Shown here: in pieces, positions 1 through 11,239 of the stretch
Layout of the letters: each line of letters opens with the position of its first letter
Position numbering within the stretch: position 1 is the stretch's first letter
Assembly: GCA_049999725.1 (NCBI GenBank)
Contig: JBNGIS010017867.1
Coordinates: 1 to 21,574, forward strand
Origin: Haplomitrium mnioides
Lineage: Eukaryota; Marchantiophyta; Haplomitriopsida; Calobryales
Direction of reading: 5' to 3'
Length of the DNA stretch: 21,574 nucleotides
Notes under the pieces: model-generated
The model's database searches: none
Told to the model about the DNA's origin: nothing
Seen by the model: only the letters and a program-made list of their open reading frames with translations
Position numbers and translations under genes: made by a program

Positions 1-613
1 GGGTAAAAGTGGAATTCATTGTCAAATCTTTATCCATGATTTTACACATCACGTAAACGTGGAATTCATTGTCAATTCTCTATCCATGGTTTAATTCATT
101 GGGTAAAGGTGGAATTAATTGTGAATTATTTATCCATGGTTTTATTCATGTGAAAGCTGGAGTTCATTGCCAAATCTTATATCCATGGTTTAACTCATCG
201 GGTAAAGGTGGAAATAATTGTCAAATCTTTATCCATGGTTTATTCATCAGGTAAAAGTAAAGGTGGAATTCATTGGCAAATCTTACATCCATGGTTTTAC
301 TAGTTGGTTAAAAGTGAAGTTCATTGTCAAAACTTACATCAATGGTTTTACTCATGGGTAAAAGTGGAATTCATTGTCAAATCTTTATCCATGATTTTAC
401 ACATCACGTAAATGTGGAATTCATTGTCAATTCTCTATCCATGGTTTAATTCATTGGGTAAAGGTGGAATTCATTGTGAATTATTTATCCATGGTTTTAT
501 TCATGTGAAAGCTGGAGTTCATTGCCAAATCTTATATCCATAGTTTAACTCATCGGGTAAAGGTGGAATTAATTGTCAAATCTTTATCCATGGTTTATTC
601 ATCAGGTAAAAGT
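1..613. repeat. Block III higher-order repeat with a 355-bp tandem duplication
   Basis: Bases 1-258 recur at 356-613 with an offset of exactly 355 bp (seven monomers). I count four substitutions by eye, about 98% identity, against much lower identity between neighbouring monomers. Diagnostic features are CCATGATTTTACACATCACG, the short ATTATTTATCC monomer, and TTCATGTGAAAGCTGG, a monomer lacking a few bases of the usual linker. Related but more diverged versions follow the end of block I at about 5861-6060 and 10636-10830, and another lies at about 4160-4500. This marks block III as an older component that was locally re-duplicated here. Confidence 0.85.
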
Positions 614-1954
614 GGATTTCATTGTCAAATCTTACGTCCATGGTTTTACTGATTTGGGAAAGGTGGAATTCATTGTGAAATCTTATGTACATGGTTTTAC
701 TCAACATTTAAAGGTGGAGTTCATTGTCAAATCATACATCCATGGTTTCACTCATGAGGTAAAGGTGAAATTCATTGTCAAATCTTTATCAATGGTTCTA
801 CTCATCATGTAAAGGTGGAGTTCATTGTCAAATCTTACATCCATGGCTTTCCTTAGAAGGGGAAGGTGGAGTTCATTGTACATTCTTAGATCCATGGTTT
901 TGCTCATTGGGTAAAGGTAGAGTTCGTTGCCAAATCTTACATCCATGGTTTAACTCATTGGCTATAGGTGGGGTTCATTGTCTAAACTTACATCCATGGC
1001 TTTACTCATCGGGTAAAGGTGGAGTTCATTGTCAAATCTTACATCCATGATTTTACTCATCTAGTAAAGGTGGAAGTCATTGTCAAATCTTTATCCATGG
1101 TTTTACTAAATGGTAAAGGTGGAATTCATTGTCAAATCTTTATCTATGGTTTTACTCATTGGAGAAAGGTGGAATTCATTGTGAAATCTTACGTCCATGG
1201 TTTTACACACGATTAATGGTGGAGTTCGTTGTCAAATCATACATCCATGGTTTCACTCGTCAAGTAAAGGTGGAGTTCATTGTCAAATCTTTTTCCATGG
1301 TTTTACTCATCGAGTAAAGGTGGAGTTCATTGTCAATTCTTATCCATGGTTTTATTCATCAGTGAAAGCTAGAGTTCATTACCAAATCTTATGTCCATGG
1401 TTTAACTCATCAGGTAAAGGTGGAATTCATTGTCAAATCTTTATCCATGGTTAGAGTCATTAGGTAATAGTAGAGTTCATCGTCAAATCTTACATCAATG
1501 TTTTTACTCATCGATTAAGGTGGAGTTCATTGTCAAAACTTACATCCATGGTTTTACTCATCAGGTAAAGGTGGAATTCATTGTCAATTCTTACACCCAT
1601 GGTTTTAACTCATCATCTAAAGGTGGAATTTATTGTCAAATCTTTATCCATGGCTTAACTTATGAGGTAAAGGTGGAAGTCATTGTTAAGTCTTTATCCA
1701 TGGCTTTGCTCATCAGCTAAAGGTGGACTTCATTGTCAATCTTTATCCATGGTTTTATTAAATAGTAAAGGTGGATTTCATTGTCAAATCTTTATCCATG
1801 GTTTTACTCATTCGGTAATTGTGGAGTTCATTGTCAAACATTACATCCATGGTTTAACTGATCAATTAAAGGTGGAGTTCATTGTCAAATCTTACATCCA
1901 TAGCTTCACTCATCAGGTAAAGGTGGATTTTATTGTCAACTTTATCCATGGTGT

Positions 1955-3180
1955 TATTATATAGTTAAGGTGGATTTCATTGTCAAATCTTTATCCATGG
2001 TTTTACTCATTGGGGAAAGGTGGAATTCACTGTCAAATCTTACGTCCATGGTTTAACTCAACGATTGAAGGTGGAGTTCATTGTCAAATCATACATTCAT
2101 GGTTGCACTCGTCAGGTGAAGTTGGAATTCATTGTAAAATCTTTATCCATGGTTTTACTCATCGAGTAAAGATGGAGTTCATTGTCAAATCTTACATCCA
2201 TGGTTTTTTTCATGGGGCAAAGGTGGATTTCATTGTCTCATCTTGCATCCATGGTTTTTCTCATTGGGTAAAAGTTAAGTTCAGTGCCAAATCTTGCATC
2301 CATAGTTTTACTCATCGGGTAAAGGTGGAGTTTATTGTCAAATCTTACATCCATGGTCTTCCTCATCACGTAAAGGTGGAGTGTATTGCACAGTCTTACG
2401 TCCATAGTTTTACTCATCAAGTAAAGGTGGAGTTCATTGTCAAAACAGACATCTACATTTTTACTCACTAGGTAAAGGTGAAATTCATTGTTAAGTCCTT
2501 GTCCATAAAATTACTCATTGGGTAAATGTAAAATTCATTGTCAATTCTTTATCCATAGTTTTACTTATTGAGTAAAGGTGGAGTTCATTGTCAAATATTA
2601 CATCCATGGTTTTACTCATCAAGTAAAGGTGTAGTTCATTGTACAATCTTACATCCATGGTTTTGCTCATTAGAATTAGGTGGAGTTCATTGTACAATCT
2701 AACATCAATGGTTTTAATCATCGCTTAAGGTGGAGTTCATTGTCAAAACTTGCATCCATGGTTTTACTCATCGAGTGAAGTTTGAATTCATAGGCAATTC
2801 TTACATCCATAGTTTTAATCATCGGTTAAAAGTGGGGTTCATTGTCAAAACTTACATCCATTGTTTTACTCATCGAGTAAAAGTGGAATTCACTGTCAAA
2901 TATTTATCCATGGTTTAACTCATCAGGTAAAGGTGGAATCCATTGTCAAATCTTTATCCATGGTTTTACTCATCAGGTAATAGTGGAATTCATTGTCAAA
3001 TCTTACATCCACGATTTTGCTTATCAGTTAAGGTGGAGTTCATTCTCAAAACTTACATACATGGTTTTAATCATTAGGCAAAGGTGGAATCCATTGTGAA
3101 ATCTTACATCCATGGTTTTACTAATTAGATAAAGGTGGAATTTATTGTCAAATCTTTATCCATGGCTTTACTCATCGGGT
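1955..3180. repeat. Block I higher-order repeat, copy 1
   Basis: This is a run of about 24 monomers whose subtype order is repeated at 4886-6215 and 9415-11060. In order it has a linker variant TATATAGTTAAGG, a monomer ending CATTGGGGAAAGG, a CTTACGTCC monomer ending CAACGATTGAAGG, an ATCATACATTC monomer, a CATGGGGCAAAGG monomer, GTTAAGTTCAGTGCC, a TCTTCCTCATCACG monomer, a GCACAGTC monomer, GTCCATAAAATTACTC at about 2501, CATTAGAATTAGGTGG at about 2670, and GAATTCATAGGC at 2784. The stretch from 2501 to 2784 is 283 bp here and 284 and 283 bp in the other copies. The tail carries TTCTCAAAAC plus ACATACATGG near 3043, also found in copy 3 near 10909. Confidence 0.8.
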
Positions 3181-3379
3181 AAAGGTGGAATTAGTTGTTA
3201 AATCTTTATTTATGGTTTTGCTCATCGAGTAAATGTGGAGTTCATTGTCAAATGTTACATCCATGGTTTTCCTCATCAAGCAAAGGTGGAGTTTATTGTA
3301 CAATCTTGCATCCATGGTTTTTTCTCATTTTGTAAAGGTGGAGTTCATTGCCAAATCTTTATCCATGGTTTTACTAATT

Positions 3380-3850
3380 GGGAAATGGTGGAGTTGATTG
3401 TCAAATCTTGCATCCACAGTTTTCCTCATTGAGTAAAGGGGGAGTTCATTGTCGAATCTTACATTCATGGTTTTGCTCATTGGGTAAAGGTGGAGTTCAT
3501 TGCCAAATGTTACATTCATGGTTTTACATATGGGTAAAAGCTGGAGTTCATTTCAAATCTCACATCCATGGTTTGAATTATTGGGTAAAGGTGGCGTTCA
3601 CTGTACAATTTTACATCCATGGTTTTGCTTATTGGGTTAAGCTGGAGTTCATAGCTAAATCTTACATCCATGGTCTTTTCTACCGATTGAAGGTGGAGTT
3701 CATTATCAAATCTTACATCCATGGTTCACTCATCGGATAAAGGTAGAATTCATTGTCAAATCTTTATCCATGATTTTACTCATCAGGTTAAGGTGGAGTT
3801 CATTGTCAAATCTTTGTCCATGGTTTTACTCATCAGGGAAAGCTGGAGTT
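3380..3850. repeat. Block II higher-order repeat, copy 1
   Basis: About nine monomers whose order recurs at 8010-8440 and 15510-16060. Markers are TTCCTCATTGAG, GTTTTACATATGGGTAAAAG at 3521, a monomer ending TTGAATTATTGGG, CAATTTTACATCC, TTTTGCTTATTGGG, CTACCGATTGAAGG, and TGATTTTACTCATCAGG at 3771. The spacing from the 3521 marker to the 3771 marker is 250 bp, against 252 bp in the other two copies, so the whole block and not just single monomers is repeated. Confidence 0.8.
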
Positions 3851-4159
3851 CAAAGTCAAATCCTACATCCATGGTTTTACTCATCGGGTAAAGAAGGAAT
3901 TCATTATCAAATCTTTGTCCATGGGTTTACTCATCGAATAAAAGTGGAGTTCATTGTCAAATTTTACATCCATGGTTTTACGCATTGGCTTAAGGTGGAG
4001 CTCATTGTCAAAACGTACATCCATGGTTTTACTCATCGGGTAAAGGTGGAATTCATTGTCAAATCTTTATCCATGGTTATACTCATGGAGGAAAGGTGGA
4101 AGTCACTATCAAATCTTTATCCATGGTTTCACTCATCGTGCAAAGTTGGAAGTCATTGT

Positions 4160-4500
4160 CAAATCTTTATCCATGATTTTACACATCGGGTAAAGGTGGA
4201 ATTCATTGTCAAATCTCTTTTCATGGTTCTATTCATCGAGTAAAAGTGGAATTCATTGTCAATTCTTATCCATGGTTTTATTCATTAGGGAAAGCGGGAG
4301 TTCATTGCCAAATCTTATGTCCATGGTTTAACTCATCGGGTAAAGGTGGAATCCATTGTCAAATCATCGTTATCCATGGTTTTACTCATCAGGTAATAGT
4401 GGAGTTCTTTGTCAAATCTCACATCCATGGTTTTACTCATCAGTTAAAGGTGGAGTTCATTGTCAAAACTTACATCCATGATTTTACTCATCGCATAAAG
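4160..4500. repeat. Block III-like segment, diverged
   Basis: The order of subtypes resembles block III and the segment after block I: CCATGATTTTACACATCGGG, a short GTCAATTCTTATCC monomer, AGGGAAAGCGGGAGTTC, CTTATGTCCATGGTTTAAC, then CAGGTAATAGTGG and GTCAAAACTTACATCC. One monomer carries two extra bases (ATCATCGTTATCC near 4367). A similar succession is visible at about 1340-1560 and 6400-6570, anchored on GTAATAGT or GTGATAGTGG. Confidence 0.6.
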
Positions 4501-4885
4501 GTGAAATTTATTGTCAAATCTTTATCCATAGCTTTATTTCTTAGGCAAAGGTGGAATTCATTGTTAAATCTTTAATTATGGTTTTGGTCAAAAGGTAAAG
4601 GTGGAGTTCATTGTCAAATCTTACATCCATGGTTTTCCTCATTAGGCAAAGGTGGAGTTTATTGTACAATCTTGCATCCATGGTTTTGCTCATTAAGTAA
4701 TTGTGGAGTTCATTGCCAAACCTAACATCCATGGTTTAACTGAATAGTTAAGTGTGGAGTTCATTGTCAAAACTTACATCTATGGTCTTACTCATCGGGT
4801 AAAGGTGGAGTTCATTGTCAAATGTTACATCCATGGTTTCACTCATCAAGTAAAGGTGGAATTCATTGTCAATCTCTATATATGG

Positions 4886-6215
4886 TTTTATTAAATAGTA
4901 AAGGTGGATATCTTTGTCAAATCTTCATCCATGCTTTGACTCATTGAGGAAAGGTCAAAAAAATTGTCAAATCTTACGTCCATGGTTTTTCTCAATGAAT
5001 AAAGGAGGAGTTAATTGTCAAATCATAGATCCATGGTTTTACTTGTCAAGTGAAGGTCGAATTCATTGTCAAATCTTTATCCATGGTTTTACTCATCAAG
5101 TAATGGTGGAGTTCATTGTCAAATCTTACATCCATGGTTTTGCTCATGGGGTAAAGGTGGATTTTATTGTACAATCTAACCTCCATGGTTTTGCTCATTG
5201 GGTAAAGGTTAAGTTCCTGCCAGATCTTACATCCATAGTTAAAACTCATCGAATAAAGGTGGAGTTTTTTGTCAAATCTTACATCCATTGTCCTCCTTAT
5301 AAGGTAAAGGTGGAGTTTATTGCACAATCTTGCGTCCATGGTTTTGCTCATTGGGCAAAGGTGGAGTTCATTGCAAAATCTTACATCCATGGTTTTACTC
5401 ATTGGTTAAAGGTGGAGTTCATTGGTAAAACTCACATCCTTGGTTTTACTTACCTGGTAAAGAAGAAGTTCATTGTTAAATCTTGGTCCATGAGATTACT
5501 CATCCGGTAAACGTGAAATTCATTGTCAAATCTTTATCGATGGTCTTACTTGTCAGGTAAAGGTCGACTTCATTGTCAAATCTTACATCCATGGTTTTAA
5601 TCATCAAGTAAAGGTGGAGTTTATTGTACAATCTTACATCCATGGTTTTGCTCATTAGAATAAGGTGAAGTTCATTGTGCAATCTAACATGAATGGTTTT
5701 AGTCATCGCTTGAAGGTTGAGTTCATTGTCAAAACATAGATCTATGGTTTAACTCATTGAGTAAAGTTTGAATTCATAGGCAAATCTTACATCCATGGTT
5801 TTACTCATTGGTTAAAAGTAGAGTTCATTGTCAAAACTTACATCCATGGTTTTACTCATCGGGTAAAAGTGGAATTCATTGTCAAATCTTTATCCATGAT
5901 TTAATTCATCGGGTAAAGGTGGAATTCATTGTCAATTCTTTATCCATGGTTTGATTCATCAGGGAAAGCTGGAGTTCATTGCCAAATCTTATATCTATGG
6001 TTTAACTCATCAGGTAAAGGTGGAATTAATTGTCAAATCCTTATCCATGGTTTTACTCATCAAGTAAAAGTGGAGTTCATTGTCAAATCTTACATCCATG
6101 GTTTTACTCATTCGAGAAAGGTGGAAATCATTGTGAAATCTTACGTCCATGGTTTTACTCAACATTTAAAGTTGGAGTTCATTGTCAAATCATACATCCA
6201 TAGTTTCACTCGTCA
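4886..6215. repeat. Block I higher-order repeat, copy 2
   Basis: The subtype order matches copy 1 at 1955-3180. Matching markers are TTAAATAGTAAAGG at about 4891, CTTACGTCC at about 4974, CATGGGGTAAAGG, GTTAAGTTCCTGCC, GCACAATC, GGTCCATGAGATTACTC at 5485, CATTAGAATAAGG at about 5653 and GAATTCATAGGC at 5770. The distance between the last-but-two and last markers is 284 bp, against 283 bp in the other copies. It is followed by a block III-like segment from 5861 and then by the CTTACGTCC / CAACATTTAAAG / ATCATACATCC monomer series at 6130-6200, the same series seen at 660-740. Confidence 0.8.
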
Positions 6216-6619
6216 AGTAAAGGTGGAATTCATTGTCAAATCTTTATCCATGGTTTTACTCATCGAGTTAAGGTGGAGTTCATTGTAAAATCTTACATCC
6301 ATGGCTTTCCTCATGAGGGAAAGGTGGAGTTCATTGTCAAATCATACATCCATGGTTTCACTCGTCAGGTAAAGTTGGAGTTCATTACTAAATCTTATAT
6401 CCACGGTTTAACTCATCAGGTAAAGGTGGAATTCATTGTCAAATCTTTATCCATGGTTTGACTCATCAGGTGATAGTGGAGCTCATTGTCAAATCTTACA
6501 TCCATGGTTTTACTCATCGGTTAAGGTGGAGTTCATTGTCAAAACCTACATCCATGGTTTTACTCATCAGGTAAAGCTGGAATTCATTGCCAAATCTTAC
6601 ATCCATGGTTTTAGTAATC

Positions 6620-6690
6620 AGGTAAAGGTGGAATTTATTGTCAAATCTTTATTGTTAAAGAATTCATTGTTAAAATCTTTATCCGGGGTT
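6620..6690. repeat. Truncated satellite monomer junction
   Basis: One monomer breaks off after CAAATCTTTATT and the next resumes at GTTAAAGAATTCATTG, so the distance between successive ATTYATTG landmarks falls to about 30 bp instead of 50. This is an internal deletion of about 20 bp that fuses two monomers. The following monomer also carries ATCCGGGG in place of the near-invariant ATCCATGG. Confidence 0.75.
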
Positions 6691-8009
6691 TTGCTCATCG
6701 AAAAAAGTGGAGTTCATTGTCAAATCTTACATCCATTGTTTTCCTCATCTGGCAAAGGTGGAGTTTATTGTACAATCCTACATCGATGGTTTTGCTCATT
6801 GAGTAATTGTGGAGTTCATTGCCAAACCTTACATCCATGGTTTAACTGATCAACTAAAGATGGAGTTCATTGTCAAAACTTACATCTATGGTTTTACTCA
6901 TCGGCTAAGGGTGGAGTTCATTGTCAAATCTTACATCCATGGTTTCACTCATCGGGTAAAGCTGGAATTCATTCTCAATCTTTATCCATGGTTTTACTAA
7001 AAAGTAAAGGTGGTTTTTATTGTCAAATCTTTATCCATAGTTTTACTCATTAGGGAAAGGTGGAATTCATTGTCAAATCTTACGTCCATGGTTTTACTCA
7101 ACGATTTAAGGTGGAGTTCATTGTCAAATTATACATCCATGGTTTAACTCGTCGGGTGAAGATGGAATTCATTGTCAAATCTTTATCCAGGGTTTACTCA
7201 TCGAGTAAAGGTAGAGTTTATTGTCAAATCTTACATCCATGGTTTCGCTCATGGGGTATAGGTGGATTTCATTGTACAAGATTAGGTCTATGGTTTTCCT
7301 AATTGGGTAAAGGAGGAGATTATTGCCAAATCTTACATCCATGGTTTTACTCCTCGGTCAAAGGTGGAGTTCATTGTTAAAACTTAGATCTATGGTTTTA
7401 CTCACCGGTGAAGGTCGAATTCATTGTCAAATACTCATCCATAGTATTTTGTATTGGGTAAAGGTGGAATTCATTGTCAAATCTTTATATATTGTTTAGA
7501 TCATCACGTAAAGGTGGAGTTCACCTTTAAATCTTACATCCATGGTTTTTCTTATCGGGTAAAGGTGCAATTCATTGTACAATCTTACATCCATGGTGTT
7601 GCTCATTGGGATAAGGTGGAGTTCATCGTACAATCTTACATCCATGGTTCTACACATCGGGTGAAGGTGGAATTCATTGTCAATAATTTGTCCATGGTTT
7701 TACTCATAAGATAAAGGTGGAATTCATTGTCAAATCTTTATCCATGGTTTTACTCATCAGGTAAAGGTGGAGTTCTTTGTCAAATCTTACATCTATGGTT
7801 TTTCTCGTCAGGTAAAGGTTGAGTTCATTGTACAATCTTGCATCCATGGCTTTGCTCATTGGGTAAAGCTGGAGTTCATTGCCAAATCTTACATCCATGG
7901 TTACTCATTGATTAAACGTGGAGTTCTCTGTCGAATCTTTCATCCATGGTTCTACTCATCGCGTAAAGGTGGAAGTCATTGTCAAATCTTTATTCATGGT
8001 TTTACTAAT

Positions 8010-8440
8010 TGGGAAAAGGTGGAGTCCATTTTTAAATCTTACATCCACGATTTTCCTCATCAGGTAAAGTTGGAGTTTATTGTACAATCTTACATCCATG
8101 GTTTTGGTCATTGGGTAAAGGTGGGGTTCATTGCCAAATGTTATATTCATGGTTTTACATATGGGTAAAAGGTAGAGTTCATTGTCAAATCTCACATCCA
8201 TGGTTTGAATTATCGGGTAAAGTTGGAGTTCAGTGCACAATTTTACATCCATGGTTTTGCTTATTCGGTAAAACTGGAGTTCATTGCTAAATCTTACATC
8301 CATAGTTCTTTTCACCGATTGAAGGTGGAGTTCCATGTCAAATCTTACATTCATGGTTTCACTCATCGGGTGAAGGTGGAATTCATTGTCAAATCTTTAT
8401 CCATGATTTTACTCATCAGGTTAAGATGGAGTTCATTGTG
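8010..8440. repeat. Block II higher-order repeat, copy 2
   Basis: The subtype order equals 3380-3850. Markers are TTCCTCATCAGG, GTTTTACATATGGGTAAAAG at 8152, TTGAATTATCGGG, CAATTTTACATCC, TTTTGCTTATTCGG, CACCGATTGAAGG and TGATTTTACTCATCAGG at 8404. It lies 4631 bp downstream of copy 1. Copy 2 ends in a shortened monomer (GAAATCTTTTCTCATTGGG near 8440), which has lost the CATCCATGG core. Confidence 0.8.
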
Positions 8441-8509
8441 AAATCTTTTCTCATTGGGTGCAGGTGGAGTTCATTGTGAACTTGCATCCATGGTTTTGCT
8501 CATCGAGTG

Positions 8510-8748
8510 AAGGTGGACTTTATTGTCAAATCTTACATCCATGATCTTCCTCATCAAGTAATGGTGGAGTTCATTGTACAATCTTACGCCCATGGTTTTG
8601 CTCATTGGGTATTGGTGGAGTTCATTGCCAAATCTTACATCCATGGTTCTTCTCATCGATTAAAGGTGGGATTCATGGTCAAAACTTACATCTATGGTTT
8701 CACTCATCTGGTAAAGGTGGAATTCATTGTCAAATCTTTATCCATGGT
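8510..8748. repeat. Five-monomer cassette (A-B-C-D-E order)
   Basis: This is the clearest copy of a cassette of five successive subtypes: a monomer ending in CTTCCTCATC; one with GTACAATC and TTTTGCTCATTGGG; one with ATTGCCAAATC; one with TCAAAACTTAC; and a 50-bp monomer with GGAATTC and CTTTATCC. The same order, with substitutions, is seen at about 4595-4850, 5255-5500, 6700-6960, 9750-9871 (partial) and 13060-13270. In another form with a GAACAACATTAC monomer it forms part of block IV. The copy here is cut off by the assembly gap that begins at 8749. Confidence 0.75.
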
Positions 8749-8848
8749 NNNNNNNNNNNNNNNNNNNNNNNNNNNNNNNNNNNNNNNNNNNNNNNNNNNN
8801 NNNNNNNNNNNNNNNNNNNNNNNNNNNNNNNNNNNNNNNNNNNNNNNN
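8749..8848. other. Assembly gap, 100 N
   Basis: A run of exactly 100 N, the conventional size for a gap of unknown length. Satellite monomers lie on both sides. The right edge starts directly in the first copy of a 301-bp tandem duplication, so more copies of that unit may be missing here. Confidence 0.98.
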
Positions 8849-9450
8849 ATCTTAATCCATGGTTTTACTCATTGGGGAAAGGTGGAATTCATTGTCAATT
8901 CTTATGTCCATGGTTCTACTCAACAATCAAAGGTGGACTTCATTGTCAAATCATACATCCATGGTTTCACTTTTCAGACAAAGGTGGAATTCATTGTCAA
9001 ATCTTTATCCATGGTTTTACTCATCAGTTAAAGGTGGAGTTCATTGTCAAATCTTACATCCATGGTTTCACTCATTGAGTGAAGGTGGAATTGATTGTCA
9101 ATCTTTATCCATGGTTTTATTAAATAGTAAAGGTGGATTTCATTATCAAATCTTAATCCATGGTTTTACTCATTGGGGAAAGGTGGAATTCATTGTCAAT
9201 TCTTATGTCCATGGTTCTACTCAACAATCAAAGGTGGACTTCATTGTCAAATCATACATCCATGGTTTCACTTTTCAGACAAAGGTGGAATTCATTGTCA
9301 AATCTTTATCCATGGTTTTACTCATCAGTTAAAGGTGGAGTTCATTGTCAAATCTTACATCCATGGTTTCACTCATTGAGTGAAGGTGAAATTGAATGTC
9401 AATCTTTATCCATGGTTTTATTAAATAGTAAAGGTGGATTTCATTGTCAA
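8849..9450. repeat. 301-bp six-monomer tandem duplication, 99% identical
   Basis: Bases 8849-9149 and 9150-9450 are aligned copies of a six-monomer unit. I count three differences in 301 positions, near GGTGGAATTGATT versus GGTGAAATTGAAT and at ATTATCAA versus ATTGTCAA. A third start of the unit (ATCTTAATCC) occurs at 9451, exactly 301 bp further on, but it diverges within about 35 bases and then follows the older block I sequence. The unit includes the TTAAATAGTAAAGG linker variant, the CAACAATCAAAGG monomer and the ATCATACATCC monomer. The near-identity makes it one of the youngest events in the array. Confidence 0.9.
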
Positions 9451-9589
9451 ATCTTAATCCATGGTTTTACTCATTGGGGAAAGGTTGAATTCATTGTCAA
9501 ATCTTACATCCATGGTTTTACTTAACGATTAAAGGTGGAGTTCATTTTCAAATCATACATCAATGGTTTCATTCATCGGGTAAAGGTGG

Positions 9590-10225
9590 AATTCATTGTC
9601 AAATCTTTGTCCAAGGTTTCACACATTGAGTAAAGGTGGAGCTCATTGTCAAATCTTACATCCATGGTTTTGCTCATGGGGTAAAGGTGGATTTCATTGT
9701 ACAATCTTGCATTCATGGTTTTACTCATTGAGTAAAGGTAGAGTTTAGGGTCAAATCTTACATCCATGGTCTTCCTCATTAGGTAAAGGTGTAGTTCATT
9801 GCACAATCTTGCATCCATGGTTTTGCTCATTGGGCAAAGGTGGAGTTCATTGCCAAATCTTACATCCATGGNNNNNNNNNNGAAAAGGTGGAATTCATTG
9901 TCAAATCTTTATCCATGGTTTTACTCATTGAGTAAACGTGGAGTTCATTGTCAAATCTTACATCTATGGTTTTGCTCATAGGGTAAAGGTGGATTTTATT
10001 GTACAATCTTACATCCATGGTTTTGCTCATTGGGTAAAAGTTAAGTTCACTACCAAATCTTACATCCATAGTTTTACTCATCGAGTAAAGGTGGAGTTTA
10101 TTGTCAAATCTTACATCCATGGTAGTCCTTATCAGGTAAAGGTGGAGCTCATTTCACAATCTTATGTCCATGGTTTTGCTCGGCCAAAGGTGGAGTTCAT
10201 TGCCAAATCTTACATCCATGGGTTT
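9590..10225. repeat. Duplicated segment flanking a 10-N gap
   Basis: The subtype series from about 9590 to 9871 (50-bp monomer, CATGGGGTAAAGG monomer, GTACAATC monomer, TCTTCC or TAGTCC monomer, GCACAATC monomer, ATTGCCAAATC monomer) is repeated from about 9890 to 10222 on the other side of the gap, with the second version one monomer longer. The last bases before the gap, TGCCAAATCTTACATCCATG, are also found at about 10200-10219. The roughly 300-bp excess of block I copy 3 over copy 2 equals this duplication. Confidence 0.65.
9872..9881. other. Assembly gap, 10 N
   Basis: Ten N between CATCCATGG and GAAAAGGTGG. A normal monomer would have about 13-15 bases at this place, so the placeholder is close to one linker in length, but a run of exactly ten N is more likely a minimum-gap code than a measurement. 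Confidence 0.98.
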
Positions 10226-11239
10226 ACTCATTAGTTAAAGATGGAGTTCATTGTCAAAACTAACATTCTTGGTTTTTCTCACCCAGTAAAGGTGAAATTG
10301 ATTGTTAAATCCTTGTCCATGAGAATGCTCATTGGTAATGTGAAATTCATTATCAAATCTTTATCAATGGTTTTACTTGTCAAGGTTAAGGTGGACTTCA
10401 TTGTCAAATCTTACATCCATGGTTTTACTCATCGGGTAAAGGTGGAGTTCATTGTATAATCTTACATCCATGGTTTTGCTCATAAGAATAAGGTGTAAAT
10501 CATTGTACAATCAAACATCAAGGGTTTGACTCATCGCTTAAAGGTAAGGTTCATTGTCAAAGTTTACATCCATGGTTTTACTCATCGAGTAAAAGTTGAA
10601 TTCATAGGCAAATCTTACATCCATGGTTTTACTCATTGGGTAAAAAAGGAATTCATTATCAAATCTTTATCCATGATTTTACACATCAGGTAAAGATGGA
10701 TTTCATTGTCAATTCTTTGTCCATGGTTTTTTATTCATCACAAAAAGCTGGAGTTCATTGTCAAATCTTATATCCATGGTTTAACTCATCGGGTAAAGGT
10801 GGAGCTCTTTGTCAAGTCTCTATCCATGGTTTTGCTAATCAGGTAATAGTGAAGTTCATTGTCAAATCTTACATCCATGGTTTAACTCATCAGTTAAGGT
10901 CGAGTTCATTCTCAAAACTCACATACATGGTTTTACTCAATAGGTAAAGGTGGAGTTCATTATGAAATCTTACATCCATAGTTTTACTCATTAGGTAAAG
11001 GTGGAGTTTATTGTCAAACCTTTATCCATGGCTTTACTCATTGGGGAAAGGTGGAAATCAATGTGAAATCTTACGTCCATGGTTTTACTCAACGATTAAA
11101 GGTTGAGTTCATTGTCAAATCATACATGCATGGTTTCAATCGTCAGGTAAAGGTGGAATTCATTATCAAATCTTTATCCATGGTTTTTTATTCATCAGGT
11201 AATAGTGGAGTTTATTGTCAAATCTCACATCCATGGTTT

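Larger units (their letters stand above)
9415..11060. repeat. Block I higher-order repeat, copy 3
   Basis: The subtype order matches copies 1 and 2: TTAAATAGTAAAGG at 9421, CATTGGGGAAAGG, TAACGATTAAAGG, ATCATACATC, CATGGGGTAAAGG, then GTTAAGTTCACTACC, a GTCCATGAGAATGCTC marker at 10315, CATAAGAATAAGG at about 10481 and GAATTCATAGGC at 10598 (283 bp between the first and last of these three). It continues through a block III-like segment to TTCTCAAAACTCACATAC near 10909 and CATTGGGGAAAGG near 11040. Compared with copy 2 it carries about 300 extra bases in its left half, explained by the duplication around the gap at 9872-9881. Confidence 0.8.

Noticed and set aside
1980-2471. Long open frames on the plus strand across the array (also 4914-5510, 8507-9031, 3770-4243) as protein genes
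   Set aside because: They are pure satellite translated in one of the frames left open by a 51-bp period, change frame at every 50-bp monomer, start at arbitrary codons and have no promoter, splice sites or recognisable domain.
5046-5402. Minus-strand open frames of the MSKTMDVRFDNELHLYP type
   Set aside because: Same by-product on the other strand: the reverse complement of the monomer is open in one frame, and many such frames occur along the array with no sign of selection.
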